From Chryseobacterium soli (GTDB taxonomy: Bacteria; Bacteroidota; Bacteroidia; Flavobacteriales; Weeksellaceae), in assembly GCF_000737705.1 (NCBI RefSeq), contig NZ_JPRH01000012.1, forward strand, positions 115,374 to 179,373: 64,000 nucleotides of DNA, in the 5' to 3' direction. Position numbers and translations under genes: made by a program. Positions 29,101 through 36,803 of this stretch are shown in pieces. Every line of letters starts with the position of its first letter. The first letter of the stretch is position 1. The notes under the pieces are model-generated. The model saw only the letters and a list, made by a program, of their open reading frames with translations, had not been told where the DNA came from and ran no database searches.

Positions 29101-29135
29101 ACCAAAATAAGAACACCTGCTGTTAGTTTCTTCAT
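26103..29135 (-). CDS. SusC/RagA-family TonB-linked outer membrane transporter 2
   Basis: A 1010-residue TonB-dependent transporter. The signal peptide MKKLTAGVLILVLSSS differs from that of susC1 only near the cleavage site. IEGVVVTALGIKREKRSLGY follows directly, again without a CarboxypepD_reg-like extension. The plug contains LKGAAATALYGSRAQNGAVI and the barrel ends in FNVKVNF. It imports a SusD-captured ligand across the outer membrane with TonB energy. The downstream susD2 starts 3 bases after the stop codon. Beyond the leader and plug the two SusC barrels diverge, pointing to different ligands. No catabolic enzymes are attached. Confidence 0.95.
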   Translation of the reverse strand: MKKLTAGVLILVLSSSVAITKAQQKKNDTIDTKEIEGVVVTALGIKREKRSLGYATQEVKGEAVNKNPTTNFLNNLSGKVAGLDIKQSTNFGGSINVVIRGYKSLLDNNQALFVVDGVPVMNKNINTVNQTTGRGGSDYGSSVSDINPNDIETINVLKGAAATALYGSRAQNGAVIITTKRGKKNKDELGIEFSTSLTMSTIDRSTFPKYQTQYGQGYYGTSFSATPYQGSPRVAFGNDASYGSAYDGSMVWQYGAFIPGSETFGQKTPWRAAKNGPITFFDTGTNYVNNISLGGASDKATYRFGYSNTAATDIMPNSELIKNNFSGNASYKLTDNLTANFYANYITQKTRGRNTTGYNDNIMSNFRQWWGTNIDLKELQQLYGISHQNYTWNMTSPTNLTPAFWDNPYFQRFQNYQNDTRDRFAGNFSLNYDVSKDFNVLFRAGTDGYTMVTEERKAVGSYTGNTFGLNGTTNQPSGYATSTYRFSETNYDLIGTYKKNLTEDFSINALLGGNINVQKAYANQQSTSGGLYIPGLYTISNSASSPVRPLISDLSKYVYGGFAQVSLGYQNTYFLEGTYRRDQSTSLPSTNDVYWYPSLSASVVFSNLIKADWLNFGKIRGAFAEVGSDTSADQLNNRYFVQPSYGDVPIYAYNTSLRNAELRPQRLKNMEFGVEAKMFKNRLGFDVSWFQNKAFDQILALPVSLAGGTLSKIQNTGELTTKGFEVSINATPLKSKDFSWDLTLNWSNPWTKVTSLSPGIENITMSGATPLQGGVSINAPLNGDYGSIWTTDYVYDGNGNKIVGPNGMYLSTPQATSNQGSFQAKWMAGLSNTINYKNLSVSFLIDWKQGGKVYSLDQFYGYGTGIYDNSVGLNDLGNPVRNTLANGGGQVLPGVMLQNGVYVPNTIRLDRSQSSQVLGTDYPGSAYVYDASYVKLREASITYRFTKEVLNSKYIQGLSVSLIGNNLWIIHKNLPYADPEAGLSSGNLQGYQSGVMPTTRNISFNVKVNF

Positions 29136-29232
29136 ATCAAATTTAATTTTGTAGTGCTACAAATTTGTAAAACTTTATTAACAACACAAAACAAAATGCA
29201 AAAAAAATACGAATTATTCAACAATACACAAT
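29122..29232 (-). promoter_or_regulatory. Conserved leader of susC2 with palindrome TACAAATTTGTA
   Basis: Matches the susC1 leader: palindrome TACAAATTTGTA at 29158-29169, then AAAACTTTAT(T/C)AACAAC and ACAAAACAAAATGC on the plus strand, at the same offset (23 against 21 bases) from the ATG. Confidence 0.6.
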
Positions 29233-29653
29233 CAAAACAGCTTAAAATATATTAAATTAAGTTAAAAAACATTTTTTTAACAAAATCAATTTATTTAAAT
29301 ATCACTTTTGTTTGAAATATTGCAACAATAATAATTATTGATATTATCTATACAATTTAAAAGAAAATAACTCACTAACAACTGATTTTCAGCCGTGTGT
29401 ACTTTAAAATACTAAAGAAGTATAAACATTCCATATAAAACAACAATGCTATGCATATGTTTTTTCACAGAGAAAAAATGCCTAAAAGTCTTAGGAAATG
29501 AAAAAATAGAGACAAACACTCGAAAAAATTCAGAATTTGACTTTCATATAATTTGAGTCGACATGATTTCAATAAAGTTTATGATGACGGATTCTCCAAT
29601 ACATTTTATTTTTTTTAATTTTATCCCTCAATATTTAGAGAGAAACAATTGCA
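29233..29653. other. AT-rich intergenic region between divergent susC2 and rnhB
   Basis: About 420 bases that must hold the rnhB promoter. Beyond homopolymer-rich sequence I see no ORF, repeat or convincing hairpin. Confidence 0.5.
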
Positions 29654-30238
29654 ATGGATTTGATAAAAAACTGGTCAAATGCTTATATCGAAGCAGGATG
29701 TGATGAAGTGGGAAGAGGATGTCTGAGTGGCCCTGTAGTTGCTGCCGCAGTCATTTTAGATGATAGTTTTAAACAAAGCCTGGTGGATGATTCCAAAAAG
29801 CTGACATTCAAAACAAGAATGGAGCTTGACAGCTACATCAAAGATAATGTTAAGAATTATGCCATTGCAGAGCTACCCCCTTCATTCATTGATGAGCATA
29901 ATATACTGAATGCCAGCATTCATGCCATGCACCGTGCATTGGATCAATTAACCATAAGACCGGAACTTATTCTTGTAGACGGAAATAAATTTCATCCCTA
30001 CAATTTCATTCCTCATCAATGCATCATTAAGGGTGATTCAAAAGTACTGTCGATTGCTGCGGCTTCTATTCTGGCTAAAAATTACAGAGACCGGCTTATG
30101 ATCGAGCTTCATGAAGAACATCCGGAATATGGATGGAATACCAACTTCGGTTATGCTACCAAAAAACACCAGGAAGCCCTGATAAAGAATGGCCCGACTA
30201 TTCATCACCGACAGTCTTTCAGATTAAAGTATGATTAA
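29654..30238 (+). CDS. rnhB: Ribonuclease HII
   Basis: A 194-residue cytoplasmic nuclease that nicks RNA-DNA hybrids at embedded ribonucleotides. The active-site motif GCDEVGRGCLSGPVVAAAV (D17, E18) matches the RNase HII signature; further conserved parts are LVDGNKF and IAAASILAKNYRD, with the other acidic ligands. Length is typical. The ATG at 29654 is preceded by AT-rich DNA without a strong Shine-Dalgarno, normal for Bacteroidota. It is monocistronic, ending at a strong hairpin shared with convergent yidC. Confidence 0.96.
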   Translation: MDLIKNWSNAYIEAGCDEVGRGCLSGPVVAAAVILDDSFKQSLVDDSKKLTFKTRMELDSYIKDNVKNYAIAELPPSFIDEHNILNASIHAMHRALDQLTIRPELILVDGNKFHPYNFIPHQCIIKGDSKVLSIAAASILAKNYRDRLMIELHEEHPEYGWNTNFGYATKKHQEALIKNGPTIHHRQSFRLKYD

Positions 30239-30262
30239 ATAATTCATTACAGCTATACACAT

Positions 30263-30300
30263 AAAAAAAGAGAAGCATTAATTAATGCTTCTCTTTTTGT
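30263..30300. terminator. Bidirectional terminator between rnhB and yidC
   Basis: AAAAAAAGAGAAGCATT and AATGCTTCTCTTTTT form a long perfect stem with A and T tracts, between convergent genes. Confidence 0.92.
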
Positions 30301-30312
30301 TATTAAGTAAGT

Positions 30313-32109
30313 TTATTTCTTTTTACCTTTTTGCTCAACTGTTTTTTGCTGTTCCTGAGCTTTCTCCATCATTTCTCTCATTCTCTTCTGGAACTTGCCT
30401 TCAGTTTTAGGCTTTTCTTTATTTGCCTGAATCTGTGCATGGATTTTCTTTTCATCTAAAATCCAGTATTTGATCACCAGAATAATTAAGATGTTAATGG
30501 CATTGGATATAAAGTAATACCAAGAAAGACCGGATGCTGAAGTATTCAGGAAGAAAAGGAATGTAACCGGGAAGATATACATCAACACTTTCATGTTAGG
30601 CATACCCTCTTGCTGAGGCTGTTGGATATTTCCTGAAGTCATTATGGTGTAAATTAAGATAACCACAGTACATGCCAAAGCGAATACACTTAAGTGATCT
30701 CCTAAGAATGGAACTTTAAATGGAAGTTTTATCAAGTCATCATAAGCGGTAAGGTCTTTTGCAAACCAGAATCCTTGTCCTCTCAGATCAATAAAGTTCG
30801 GGAAGAATCGGAACAATGCATAGAAAATAGGAATCTGTACCAGCGCCGGCAAACATCCCGCCATCTGATTCACTCCTGCCTTTCGATAGATTTCCATTGT
30901 TGCCTGCTGCTTTTTCATTGGATCTGCATCCTTGAATTTAGCATTCGCCTCATCAATTTCCGGACGGATTACTTTCATCATGGCACTCAACTTGTGCTGC
31001 TTGTACATAATTGGTGATAGAATCAGCTTTACAATAATGGTCAGTAAGAAAATTACCCAACCTGCTGTAAGTCCCCAAGACGCAATAAAGTTATACATTG
31101 GCATGAAGAACCCACGGTTCATCCAACCAATCAGTGACCAACCTAATGGTAAGATCTCATCAAAGTTTTTATCATAAGATTTCAACAGAGGTAAATCAAG
31201 CGGCATAAAATACCAGGTAAAATCCTGGTTAAGTTCACTACCTGTCATCTGAACAAATCCTTCATAGTTGAATTTCTTCAAATATTCTCCTTCTTCGATA
31301 GATTCCTGATTTCCTTTACTGTGCGTAAATCCGCTCTTAGCTTCAATTACTGAAGTGAAGAACTGTTGTTTTACACCAATCCAGTTAAGGGTTTCTTTTT
31401 CTTCCTCCATGGTCGTTCTTCCGTCATAATCATATGATTTATAATTATTGAACGCATAAGAGAATTCTGAGTGTGACTGCTCCTGAGCACGTCCTTTTTC
31501 AAGATTTCTTACATTATAATCCCAGATAAAATCTGCCTTGGTATCAGAAGTTACCGCTGCAAGACCTTGCGTTCTTACTTTAAAATCAAGGGTATATTTA
31601 GGAAGTAATGTATAGATGAACTGAATAACCGCTCCGTTGTAATTAGCAGTAAGGGTTACTGCATTTCCTTTAACAACCGGAGAGAAAACAAGGTCTTTGG
31701 TATTAATTACTTTCCCTGTTTTATCTTTAAACTGGAACCCGTAATTTGAGTTCTTTTTATTGATAAGATAAAGCGGAAGATCTGCTCTATCCGATGTATG
31801 ATCGTATGCTTTGTATTTTGACAGCTCTACTTTAGAAACCTGCCCTCCCAGGCTGGAAAATTCCAACTTCAATTCATTGTTTGCTAAAGCAGCCGTCTGA
31901 ATTTCATTTGGAGTTACATTTGGATTGATATTGCTTGCCTGAGTTTGTTTTACAGCATTTTTAACTTGTTCAGTCTTTTGTTGCTGAGCTTTTATCTCTT
32001 CCTCTTTTGACTGTTTGTTTTGGAAATAAAACATAAAACCGAAGAGTACCAAACATAAAACCGCAAAACTAATCATTTGACTTTTATCGAGTCCGTTGTT
32101 CTGTTGCAT
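30313..32109 (-). CDS. yidC: Membrane protein insertase YidC
   Basis: A 598-residue Oxa1/YidC insertase, which inserts and folds inner-membrane proteins alone or with SecYEG. It has an N-terminal membrane segment (about 9-26), a large periplasmic beta domain, then the conserved membrane core from about 345 (GLTAGWVIFLLTIIVKLILS, and QQATMEIYRKAGVN in the cytoplasmic hairpin loop). LSWYYFISNAINILIILVI lies near the end, and a Lys/Glu-rich cytoplasmic tail is typical of the Gram-negative form. Gene order pyrG-yidC on one strand is common in Flavobacteriia. Confidence 0.97.
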   Translation of the reverse strand: MQQNNGLDKSQMISFAVLCLVLFGFMFYFQNKQSKEEEIKAQQQKTEQVKNAVKQTQASNINPNVTPNEIQTAALANNELKLEFSSLGGQVSKVELSKYKAYDHTSDRADLPLYLINKKNSNYGFQFKDKTGKVINTKDLVFSPVVKGNAVTLTANYNGAVIQFIYTLLPKYTLDFKVRTQGLAAVTSDTKADFIWDYNVRNLEKGRAQEQSHSEFSYAFNNYKSYDYDGRTTMEEEKETLNWIGVKQQFFTSVIEAKSGFTHSKGNQESIEEGEYLKKFNYEGFVQMTGSELNQDFTWYFMPLDLPLLKSYDKNFDEILPLGWSLIGWMNRGFFMPMYNFIASWGLTAGWVIFLLTIIVKLILSPIMYKQHKLSAMMKVIRPEIDEANAKFKDADPMKKQQATMEIYRKAGVNQMAGCLPALVQIPIFYALFRFFPNFIDLRGQGFWFAKDLTAYDDLIKLPFKVPFLGDHLSVFALACTVVILIYTIMTSGNIQQPQQEGMPNMKVLMYIFPVTFLFFLNTSASGLSWYYFISNAINILIILVIKYWILDEKKIHAQIQANKEKPKTEGKFQKRMREMMEKAQEQQKTVEQKGKKK

Positions 32110-32144
32110 TTTATTGTAATTAAATTTTTTACCTATTTATCTGT

Positions 32145-32178
32145 AGAGCAATGTTCTATAGTATATAGAGCAATGTTC
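32145..32178. repeat. Twelve-base direct repeat in the yidC leader
   Basis: AGAGCAATGTTC occurs at 32145-32156 and 32167-32178, 22 bases apart (two helical turns). The spacer makes a TCTATA/TATAGA dyad. It lies 36-69 bases upstream of the yidC ATG and may be a regulator site or chance. Confidence 0.5.
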
Positions 32179-32246
32179 ATAATTCGAGTCGACAAAAATA
32201 CTGTTTTTTTATCAAAACTCTATCCTATAATATATTACTATATAAT

Positions 32247-32278
32247 AAACTCAAGCTGATAATAATCAACTTGAGTTT
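32247..32278 (-). terminator. Likely terminator of pyrG
   Basis: AAACTCAAG (32247-32255) pairs with CTTGAGTTT (32270-32278), 31 bases past the pyrG stop. The T tract on the minus strand is short. Confidence 0.6.
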
Positions 32279-32309
32279 ACTATATGACGTTTGTAATTAA
32301 AGAATTACC

Positions 32310-33917
32310 TTATTTCTTCTCACAAGCCTTAATAAAAGCTTTGAATAATGGATGCGGTGTTGCTACCGTACTCTTGTATTCCGGGTGATACTGAACCCCA
32401 ACATAGAACGGATGATCCGGCATTTCTAGTGCTTCAACTAATCCTGTTTCAGGGTTGGTACCTGTAGCAAGGAAGCCGTGTTTCTCAAATTCCTGAAGAT
32501 ATTCACTGTTGAATTCATAACGGTGACGGTGTCTTTCGGAAATATTTTTAGTTCCGTAGATTTCGGATAGTTTAGAACCGTTTTTCAATGCACATTTCCA
32601 TGCTCCCAAACGCATTGTACCTCCTTTATCTACAATATTCTTCTGCTCTTCCATAATGGAAATTACAGGATCCGGTGTAGAGGTATCAAATTCCATTGAG
32701 TTTGCTTTGGTATGTCCCAGAACATTTCTTGCAAATTCAACAGTCATGATCTGCATTCCTAAACAAATTCCCAACATCGGAACTTTATTTTCTCTTGCAT
32801 ATTGAGCTGTAAGTACTTTTCCTTCAATTCCTCGGTCTCCAAAACCTGGAGCAACAAGAATTCCGTCAACACCATTCAAGGTCTCATTGATATTCTCAGC
32901 GGTAATATCTCCACTGTACACCCATCTTACTTTCACTTCAGTTTCCTGACTTGCTCCTGCATGTTTGAAGGCTTCAGCAATAGAAATATAAGAATCCTGC
33001 AGCGAAATATATTTTCCTACCAATGCAATTTCTACGGTTCTTTTTGGATTTTTGAATTTCTTAAGGAAAACTTTCCAGTCTTTAAGATCTGCTTCTTTAT
33101 CACTTTTAAGATCCAATTCTTTCAGAACTACATCATCAAAGTTTTGTTTTTGAAGGTAAATAGGGACTTCATAGATCGTTTCCAAATCTTTACATTCAAT
33201 AACATTATCTAAAGGTACGTTACAGAATTGAGCCAATTTTGCTCTCTGATCTTTTGGAATGGTATGTTCTGTTCTGCAGACTAACACATCTGCCATAATC
33301 CCGCTTTCCATCAATTGACGAACGGAATGCTGTGATGGTTTTGTTTTCAATTCTCCACTTGATGCCAGATAAGGCAGTAAAGTAAGGTGAATAACCATCG
33401 TATTTTTCTCACCCAGTTCCCATTTCAACTGGCGAACGGTTTCAATGTAAGGCAAAGATTCAATGTCTCCTACCGTTCCTCCGATCTCGGTAATAATGAT
33501 ATCGTAGTTCTGCTTGGAAAGCATTTTAATTCTGCGCTTAATTTCGTTGGTGATATGAGGAATTACCTGAACTGTTTTTCCTAAGAAATCTCCTTTTCTT
33601 TCTTTTTCAATAACAGTTTGGTAGATTTTTCCTGTGGTAACGTTGTTGTTTTGAGAAGTTGGAGCGTCCAGATAACGCTCGTAGTGTCCTAAATCCAGAT
33701 CCGTCTCTGCACCATCTTCGGTTACATAGCACTCTCCGTGCTCATAAGGGTTTAATGTTCCTGGGTCGATATTGATGTAAGGATCTAATTTTTGGATCGT
33801 TACATTAAAGCCGCGTGATTTTAGTAGAAGTCCCAGAGAAGCAGAAACGATTCCCTTTCCCAAAGATGAAGTTACACCTCCTGTCACAAAGATGTACTTT
33901 GTATTCTTTTTACTCAT
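32310..33917 (-). CDS. pyrG: CTP synthase
   Basis: A 535-residue enzyme making CTP from UTP, ATP and glutamine. The N-terminal synthetase domain opens with TKYIFVTGGVTSSLGKG (P-loop, residues 6-22), and the C-terminal class I glutamine amidotransferase domain has LGICLGMQ (nucleophile Cys near 385) and VQYHPEYKS (His/Glu of the triad). I start at ATG 33917 (MSKKNTKY), the standard N-terminus; an in-frame ATG at 33974 would put the promoter boxes inside the gene. Length matches the family. Confidence 0.97.
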   Translation of the reverse strand: MSKKNTKYIFVTGGVTSSLGKGIVSASLGLLLKSRGFNVTIQKLDPYINIDPGTLNPYEHGECYVTEDGAETDLDLGHYERYLDAPTSQNNNVTTGKIYQTVIEKERKGDFLGKTVQVIPHITNEIKRRIKMLSKQNYDIIITEIGGTVGDIESLPYIETVRQLKWELGEKNTMVIHLTLLPYLASSGELKTKPSQHSVRQLMESGIMADVLVCRTEHTIPKDQRAKLAQFCNVPLDNVIECKDLETIYEVPIYLQKQNFDDVVLKELDLKSDKEADLKDWKVFLKKFKNPKRTVEIALVGKYISLQDSYISIAEAFKHAGASQETEVKVRWVYSGDITAENINETLNGVDGILVAPGFGDRGIEGKVLTAQYARENKVPMLGICLGMQIMTVEFARNVLGHTKANSMEFDTSTPDPVISIMEEQKNIVDKGGTMRLGAWKCALKNGSKLSEIYGTKNISERHRHRYEFNSEYLQEFEKHGFLATGTNPETGLVEALEMPDHPFYVGVQYHPEYKSTVATPHPLFKAFIKACEKK

Positions 33918-33932
33918 TAGATTAGGTTTGTG

Positions 33933-33963
33933 CAAAGTTAGGGGAAAAAGAAATACAAAGCAA
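33933..33963 (-). promoter_or_regulatory. Promoter of pyrG
   Basis: On the minus strand TTG (33963-33961), 20 bases, TAACTTTG (33940-33933). Transcription would start about 10 bases before the pyrG ATG, supporting the shorter start. Confidence 0.6.
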
Positions 33964-34050
33964 TTTTGTAGCACTTTTAAATCTTAATTTAACTTTGATT
34001 CATGATTAGGTAATCAAAAAAGAACTTTAGATTTGATGAAAAATTTTATC

Positions 34051-34058
34051 TACATTTG
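34051..34058 (+). promoter_or_regulatory. -7 element before the ynbA-like gene
   Basis: TACATTTG, 35 bases before the ATG. A TTTG lies 15 bases upstream, slightly closer than the usual 17-23. Confidence 0.4.
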
Positions 34059-34092
34059 ATTTCACCAAAAACTCAAAAATTCAATAAACACA

Positions 34093-34695
34093 ATGATTTC
34101 GGTATATAAATTAAAACCAAAATTCCAGCAGCTGCTGACTCCTGTTTTGTTATTTTTACACAAACATGGGATTACTGCTAATCAAATTACCGTAAGCTCT
34201 ATTCTGCTTTCTGTACTTATTGGGATTTTATTCTGGAACGCCGATATTTCAAAATGGTTTTTCCTGAGTCTGCCGATAGGACTTTTCATCAGGATGGCAC
34301 TGAACGCTCTGGACGGAATGATGGCCAGAAAATTTAATCAGACCAGTAAGCTGGGTGAAGTGTTGAATGAAATCGGAGATATTGTTTCTGATGTGATTAT
34401 ATTTTTTCCGCTTATTAAATTTCAGCCAGAAAGTTTATATATAGTTATTGTATTCATTATGATGAGCATCATCAACGAATTTGCCGGACTTATGGGAAAA
34501 GTGATAGGAAAAGAACGCCGGTATGAAGGACCGATGGGAAAAAGCGACCGCGCCCTGATTCTTGGAATATATGGATTAGCCGTATTTTTCGGAGCCAATA
34601 TTGCTGATTATTCCCAATATATTTTCAGGCTGATCATTCTCCTTCTTTTCATCAGCACCTACGTAAGACTTAAGAAATCTCTGAATGAAGCCTGA
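34093..34695 (+). CDS. CDP-alcohol phosphatidyltransferase-family protein, YnbA-like
   Basis: A 200-residue membrane protein with about six helices. The CDP-alcohol phosphotransferase motif D-x2-D-G-x2-A-R-x8-G-x3-D-x3-D appears as N71-x2-D74-G75-x2-A78-R79-x8-G88-x3-N92-x3-D96: two of the four metal-binding Asp are Asn. As I recall, E. coli YnbA carries the same substitutions, and RMALNALDGM and GKSDRALI also recall it. These enzymes normally join a CDP-lipid to an alcohol; the product here is unknown. It overlaps the CdsA-like gene by 11 bases and opens the lipid cluster at 34-40.5 kb. Confidence 0.85.
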   Translation: MISVYKLKPKFQQLLTPVLLFLHKHGITANQITVSSILLSVLIGILFWNADISKWFFLSLPIGLFIRMALNALDGMMARKFNQTSKLGEVLNEIGDIVSDVIIFFPLIKFQPESLYIVIVFIMMSIINEFAGLMGKVIGKERRYEGPMGKSDRALILGIYGLAVFFGANIADYSQYIFRLIILLLFISTYVRLKKSLNEA

Positions 34696-35500
34696 AAGTC
34701 CAACCCCTGAAAATAAATTTGCAGATGTTCCGCTGAGGGTAAAGACCTGGGGATATATCATTATTGCTTTTTCCCTGGCGATTTCTCATCCTCTGGCCAT
34801 GAAAGTCTTTGTGTCATGGATCAGTTTTCAATGTTTTTTTGAGTTTTTAAAATTGTTTAAGGTTAAAACAAACCTGGTTTTCCTTTCCCTTGTGGTTGGA
34901 ATCTCACAATTTTTTCTATTGTATTTCTTGAAAGATGAAGATTATTTTATTTGCAGTGCTGTTCTGACAGCTATCTTCTTATTGTATTTTTTTATTCTAA
35001 AAGCATCCTTTCAACAGCTTTCGGGAATAGCTATGGCCTTGATCGTCTGTTTATTTTCTTTCCCGCATTTAGCTTTCATCAGAGATCATGATTCAGGAAT
35101 ATACTCCATCATTTTTGTAGTGGTGGTTACTGAATTGAATGATGTTTTCCAATATCTGATGGGTAAATTTTTCGGAAAGCATAAAATTGTACCCAGCATA
35201 AGCCCCAATAAAACATTAGAGGGATTTCTCGGCGGTGTATTTCTTACCATAATCTTAAGTAATATTTTAGGGTACTTTTTATTACCTTTCAATATCCTTA
35301 TTAACACCCCTATTGGATTGTTGTTAGGAGTTTTTGGATTTTTCGGAGATGTATTTATGTCGTATTTAAAAAGAAAAGCAGCGGTCAAAGATACTGGTGA
35401 TCTTCTTCCGGGACATGGTGGTTTATTAGATAGAATGGACAGTTTAATTTTTAATGCCCCCCTGTTTTTCTGCATTCTCACTTTTCTTTTAAAGAGATGA
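34685..35500 (+). CDS. CdsA-family phosphatidate cytidylyltransferase, YnbB-like
   Basis: A 271-residue membrane protein with about eight helices. The full CdsA signature is present near the C-terminus: YLKRKAAVKDTGDLLPGHGG followed by LLDRMDS. CdsA enzymes make CDP-diacylglycerol from phosphatidate and CTP. Earlier motifs are FFGKHKIVPSISPNKTLEG. Neighbour order after a YnbA-like gene identifies it as the YnbB counterpart rather than the housekeeping CdsA. E. coli YnbB has been linked to MPIase glycolipid synthesis, from memory. The ATG lies within the end of the preceding gene, so translation is probably coupled. Confidence 0.88.
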   Translation: MKPESPTPENKFADVPLRVKTWGYIIIAFSLAISHPLAMKVFVSWISFQCFFEFLKLFKVKTNLVFLSLVVGISQFFLLYFLKDEDYFICSAVLTAIFLLYFFILKASFQQLSGIAMALIVCLFSFPHLAFIRDHDSGIYSIIFVVVVTELNDVFQYLMGKFFGKHKIVPSISPNKTLEGFLGGVFLTIILSNILGYFLLPFNILINTPIGLLLGVFGFFGDVFMSYLKRKAAVKDTGDLLPGHGGLLDRMDSLIFNAPLFFCILTFLLKR

Positions 35501-35539
35501 ATAGTATGATTACGATCCGAAATCTAATTTCTAGAATGT

Positions 35540-36592
35540 ATGAATGAAAAGTTGAACAGAGCACTTATTTTTTCAGGCGGCGGAACCCGGCTCATGATCT
35601 ACCTCGGAGTATTCGCAGCCCTGGAAGAAGCCGGAATGAAACCTGAAGTCCTGATTGCTTCCTGCGGTGGTGCTTTTGCAGCCACAGTGATCAATGCTTT
35701 TCCTGATAATCTTTCCAGGAAAAATTATTTAACCTCAGAAGAATATTATCGGTTTGTTTCCCATACCACCCTGACAAAACACCGGAAGTTATCTGAAATA
35801 GGACTTTTTTCATTAAAGAAATTAATACACAACAAAAATGCGCCTTATATCGAAGATGTTTTCACCCGGTATCTGGTAGAAATGAACCAGAATCTGGCTG
35901 AAGATTTCCCGTCTTTGCAACACACTCAGCTTTCTCAGGAAATTCCTACCGTTGTTATTGGTTCAGAGCTTCTTTTTACTCCTTCAGAAACAGGTCAGAA
36001 ACGAAATGATAAAAAGCTATATCAAAAAATAATGTTCACCGATGCTCAAACGGCAAAGAGAATACGTCCGGAAAAGGTGATGATCCATTCTGAAAATTTA
36101 CAAAAGAGCGCCATAGAAATGATTCCGAAACTCAAAACGGATGTTTCAATGCTGGACGCCACAAGAATCTCTATTTCTGATATGTTTTATGTAGCCCCCG
36201 CCCTTCTTCACGGAACTTATTTTGCCGGCGGTGCGGTTGATCTGATTCCTGTGGAGCTGGCAAGGCATCTTGCAGATCAGGTTATCATTGAAAAAAAACA
36301 ATCCTACAGTCCTGTTGAAGAAGCTTTCGTACAGGCTGTTTTAGGATATAGCGGTAATAAAAGACTGGAAGAAATTGAACAACAGGCTCCGGACTTACAG
36401 ATTGACACGGCGAATATCAAACACGTATTGGAAGGGCATTATATTAAAAAAAGTATTGACTGGAAAAAATTTGAAATCGCACTTTCTCTCCCTAAAAGCC
36501 ACCAACAATTTGTGGAAGATCAGGAAAAACAATGGCAGTATGGTTTTGATCAGACGATGAAAGGAATCAACGGAAAACGACTACCGGCATAA
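35540..36592 (+). CDS. Patatin-like phospholipase-family protein with altered catalytic motifs
   Basis: A 350-residue soluble protein with the patatin layout: oxyanion loop SGGGTR (12-17), nucleophile elbow IASCGG with Ser41, and a C-terminal FAGGAVDLIPV segment. Patatins hydrolyse acyl chains from lipids using a Ser-Asp dyad in GxSxG and DGG/A. Here the first elbow Gly is Ile39 and the dyad Asp position reads Ala229 (AGG instead of DGG), so usual catalysis is doubtful. It starts 39 bases after the YnbB-like gene and is likely cotranscribed. It could be a non-catalytic lipid binder or use D234; both are inference. Confidence 0.8.
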   Translation: MNEKLNRALIFSGGGTRLMIYLGVFAALEEAGMKPEVLIASCGGAFAATVINAFPDNLSRKNYLTSEEYYRFVSHTTLTKHRKLSEIGLFSLKKLIHNKNAPYIEDVFTRYLVEMNQNLAEDFPSLQHTQLSQEIPTVVIGSELLFTPSETGQKRNDKKLYQKIMFTDAQTAKRIRPEKVMIHSENLQKSAIEMIPKLKTDVSMLDATRISISDMFYVAPALLHGTYFAGGAVDLIPVELARHLADQVIIEKKQSYSPVEEAFVQAVLGYSGNKRLEEIEQQAPDLQIDTANIKHVLEGHYIKKSIDWKKFEIALSLPKSHQQFVEDQEKQWQYGFDQTMKGINGKRLPA

Positions 36593-36595
36593 ATA

Positions 36596-36672
36596 ATTTT
36601 GGCTAAAGCCAATTATTTTTATTATGATTGGATTAAAATTAAAACGGGTTAAAACCCGTTTCTATTGAATAT
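36596..36672. repeat. REP-like intergenic repeat with two hairpins
   Basis: TTGGC-TAAA-GCCAA (36599-36612) and AAACGGGTT-AA-AACCCGTTT (36642-36661), joined by an AT-rich spacer and ending TCTATTGAA. It resembles, from memory, the dispersed GGCTAAAGCC/ACGGGTTAAAACCCGT repeats of Chryseobacterium. It may also attenuate transcription between the patatin and dehydrogenase genes. Confidence 0.6.
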
Positions 36673-36803
36673 ACCCTTTATATCCAAAAGTTCTATGATT
36701 TTACATGCACCCACTTTTTCCAGATAAATAAATTGTCTGCAATTACCATTATTTTCACTTATAACATTTATTTTTACCTTAATTTGAAAAACACAACCTT
36801 CTC

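Noticed and set aside
33918..33974. Longer pyrG start at 33974
   Set aside because: The extension is not conserved-looking and would contain the promoter boxes; MSKKNTKY is the normal N-terminus.
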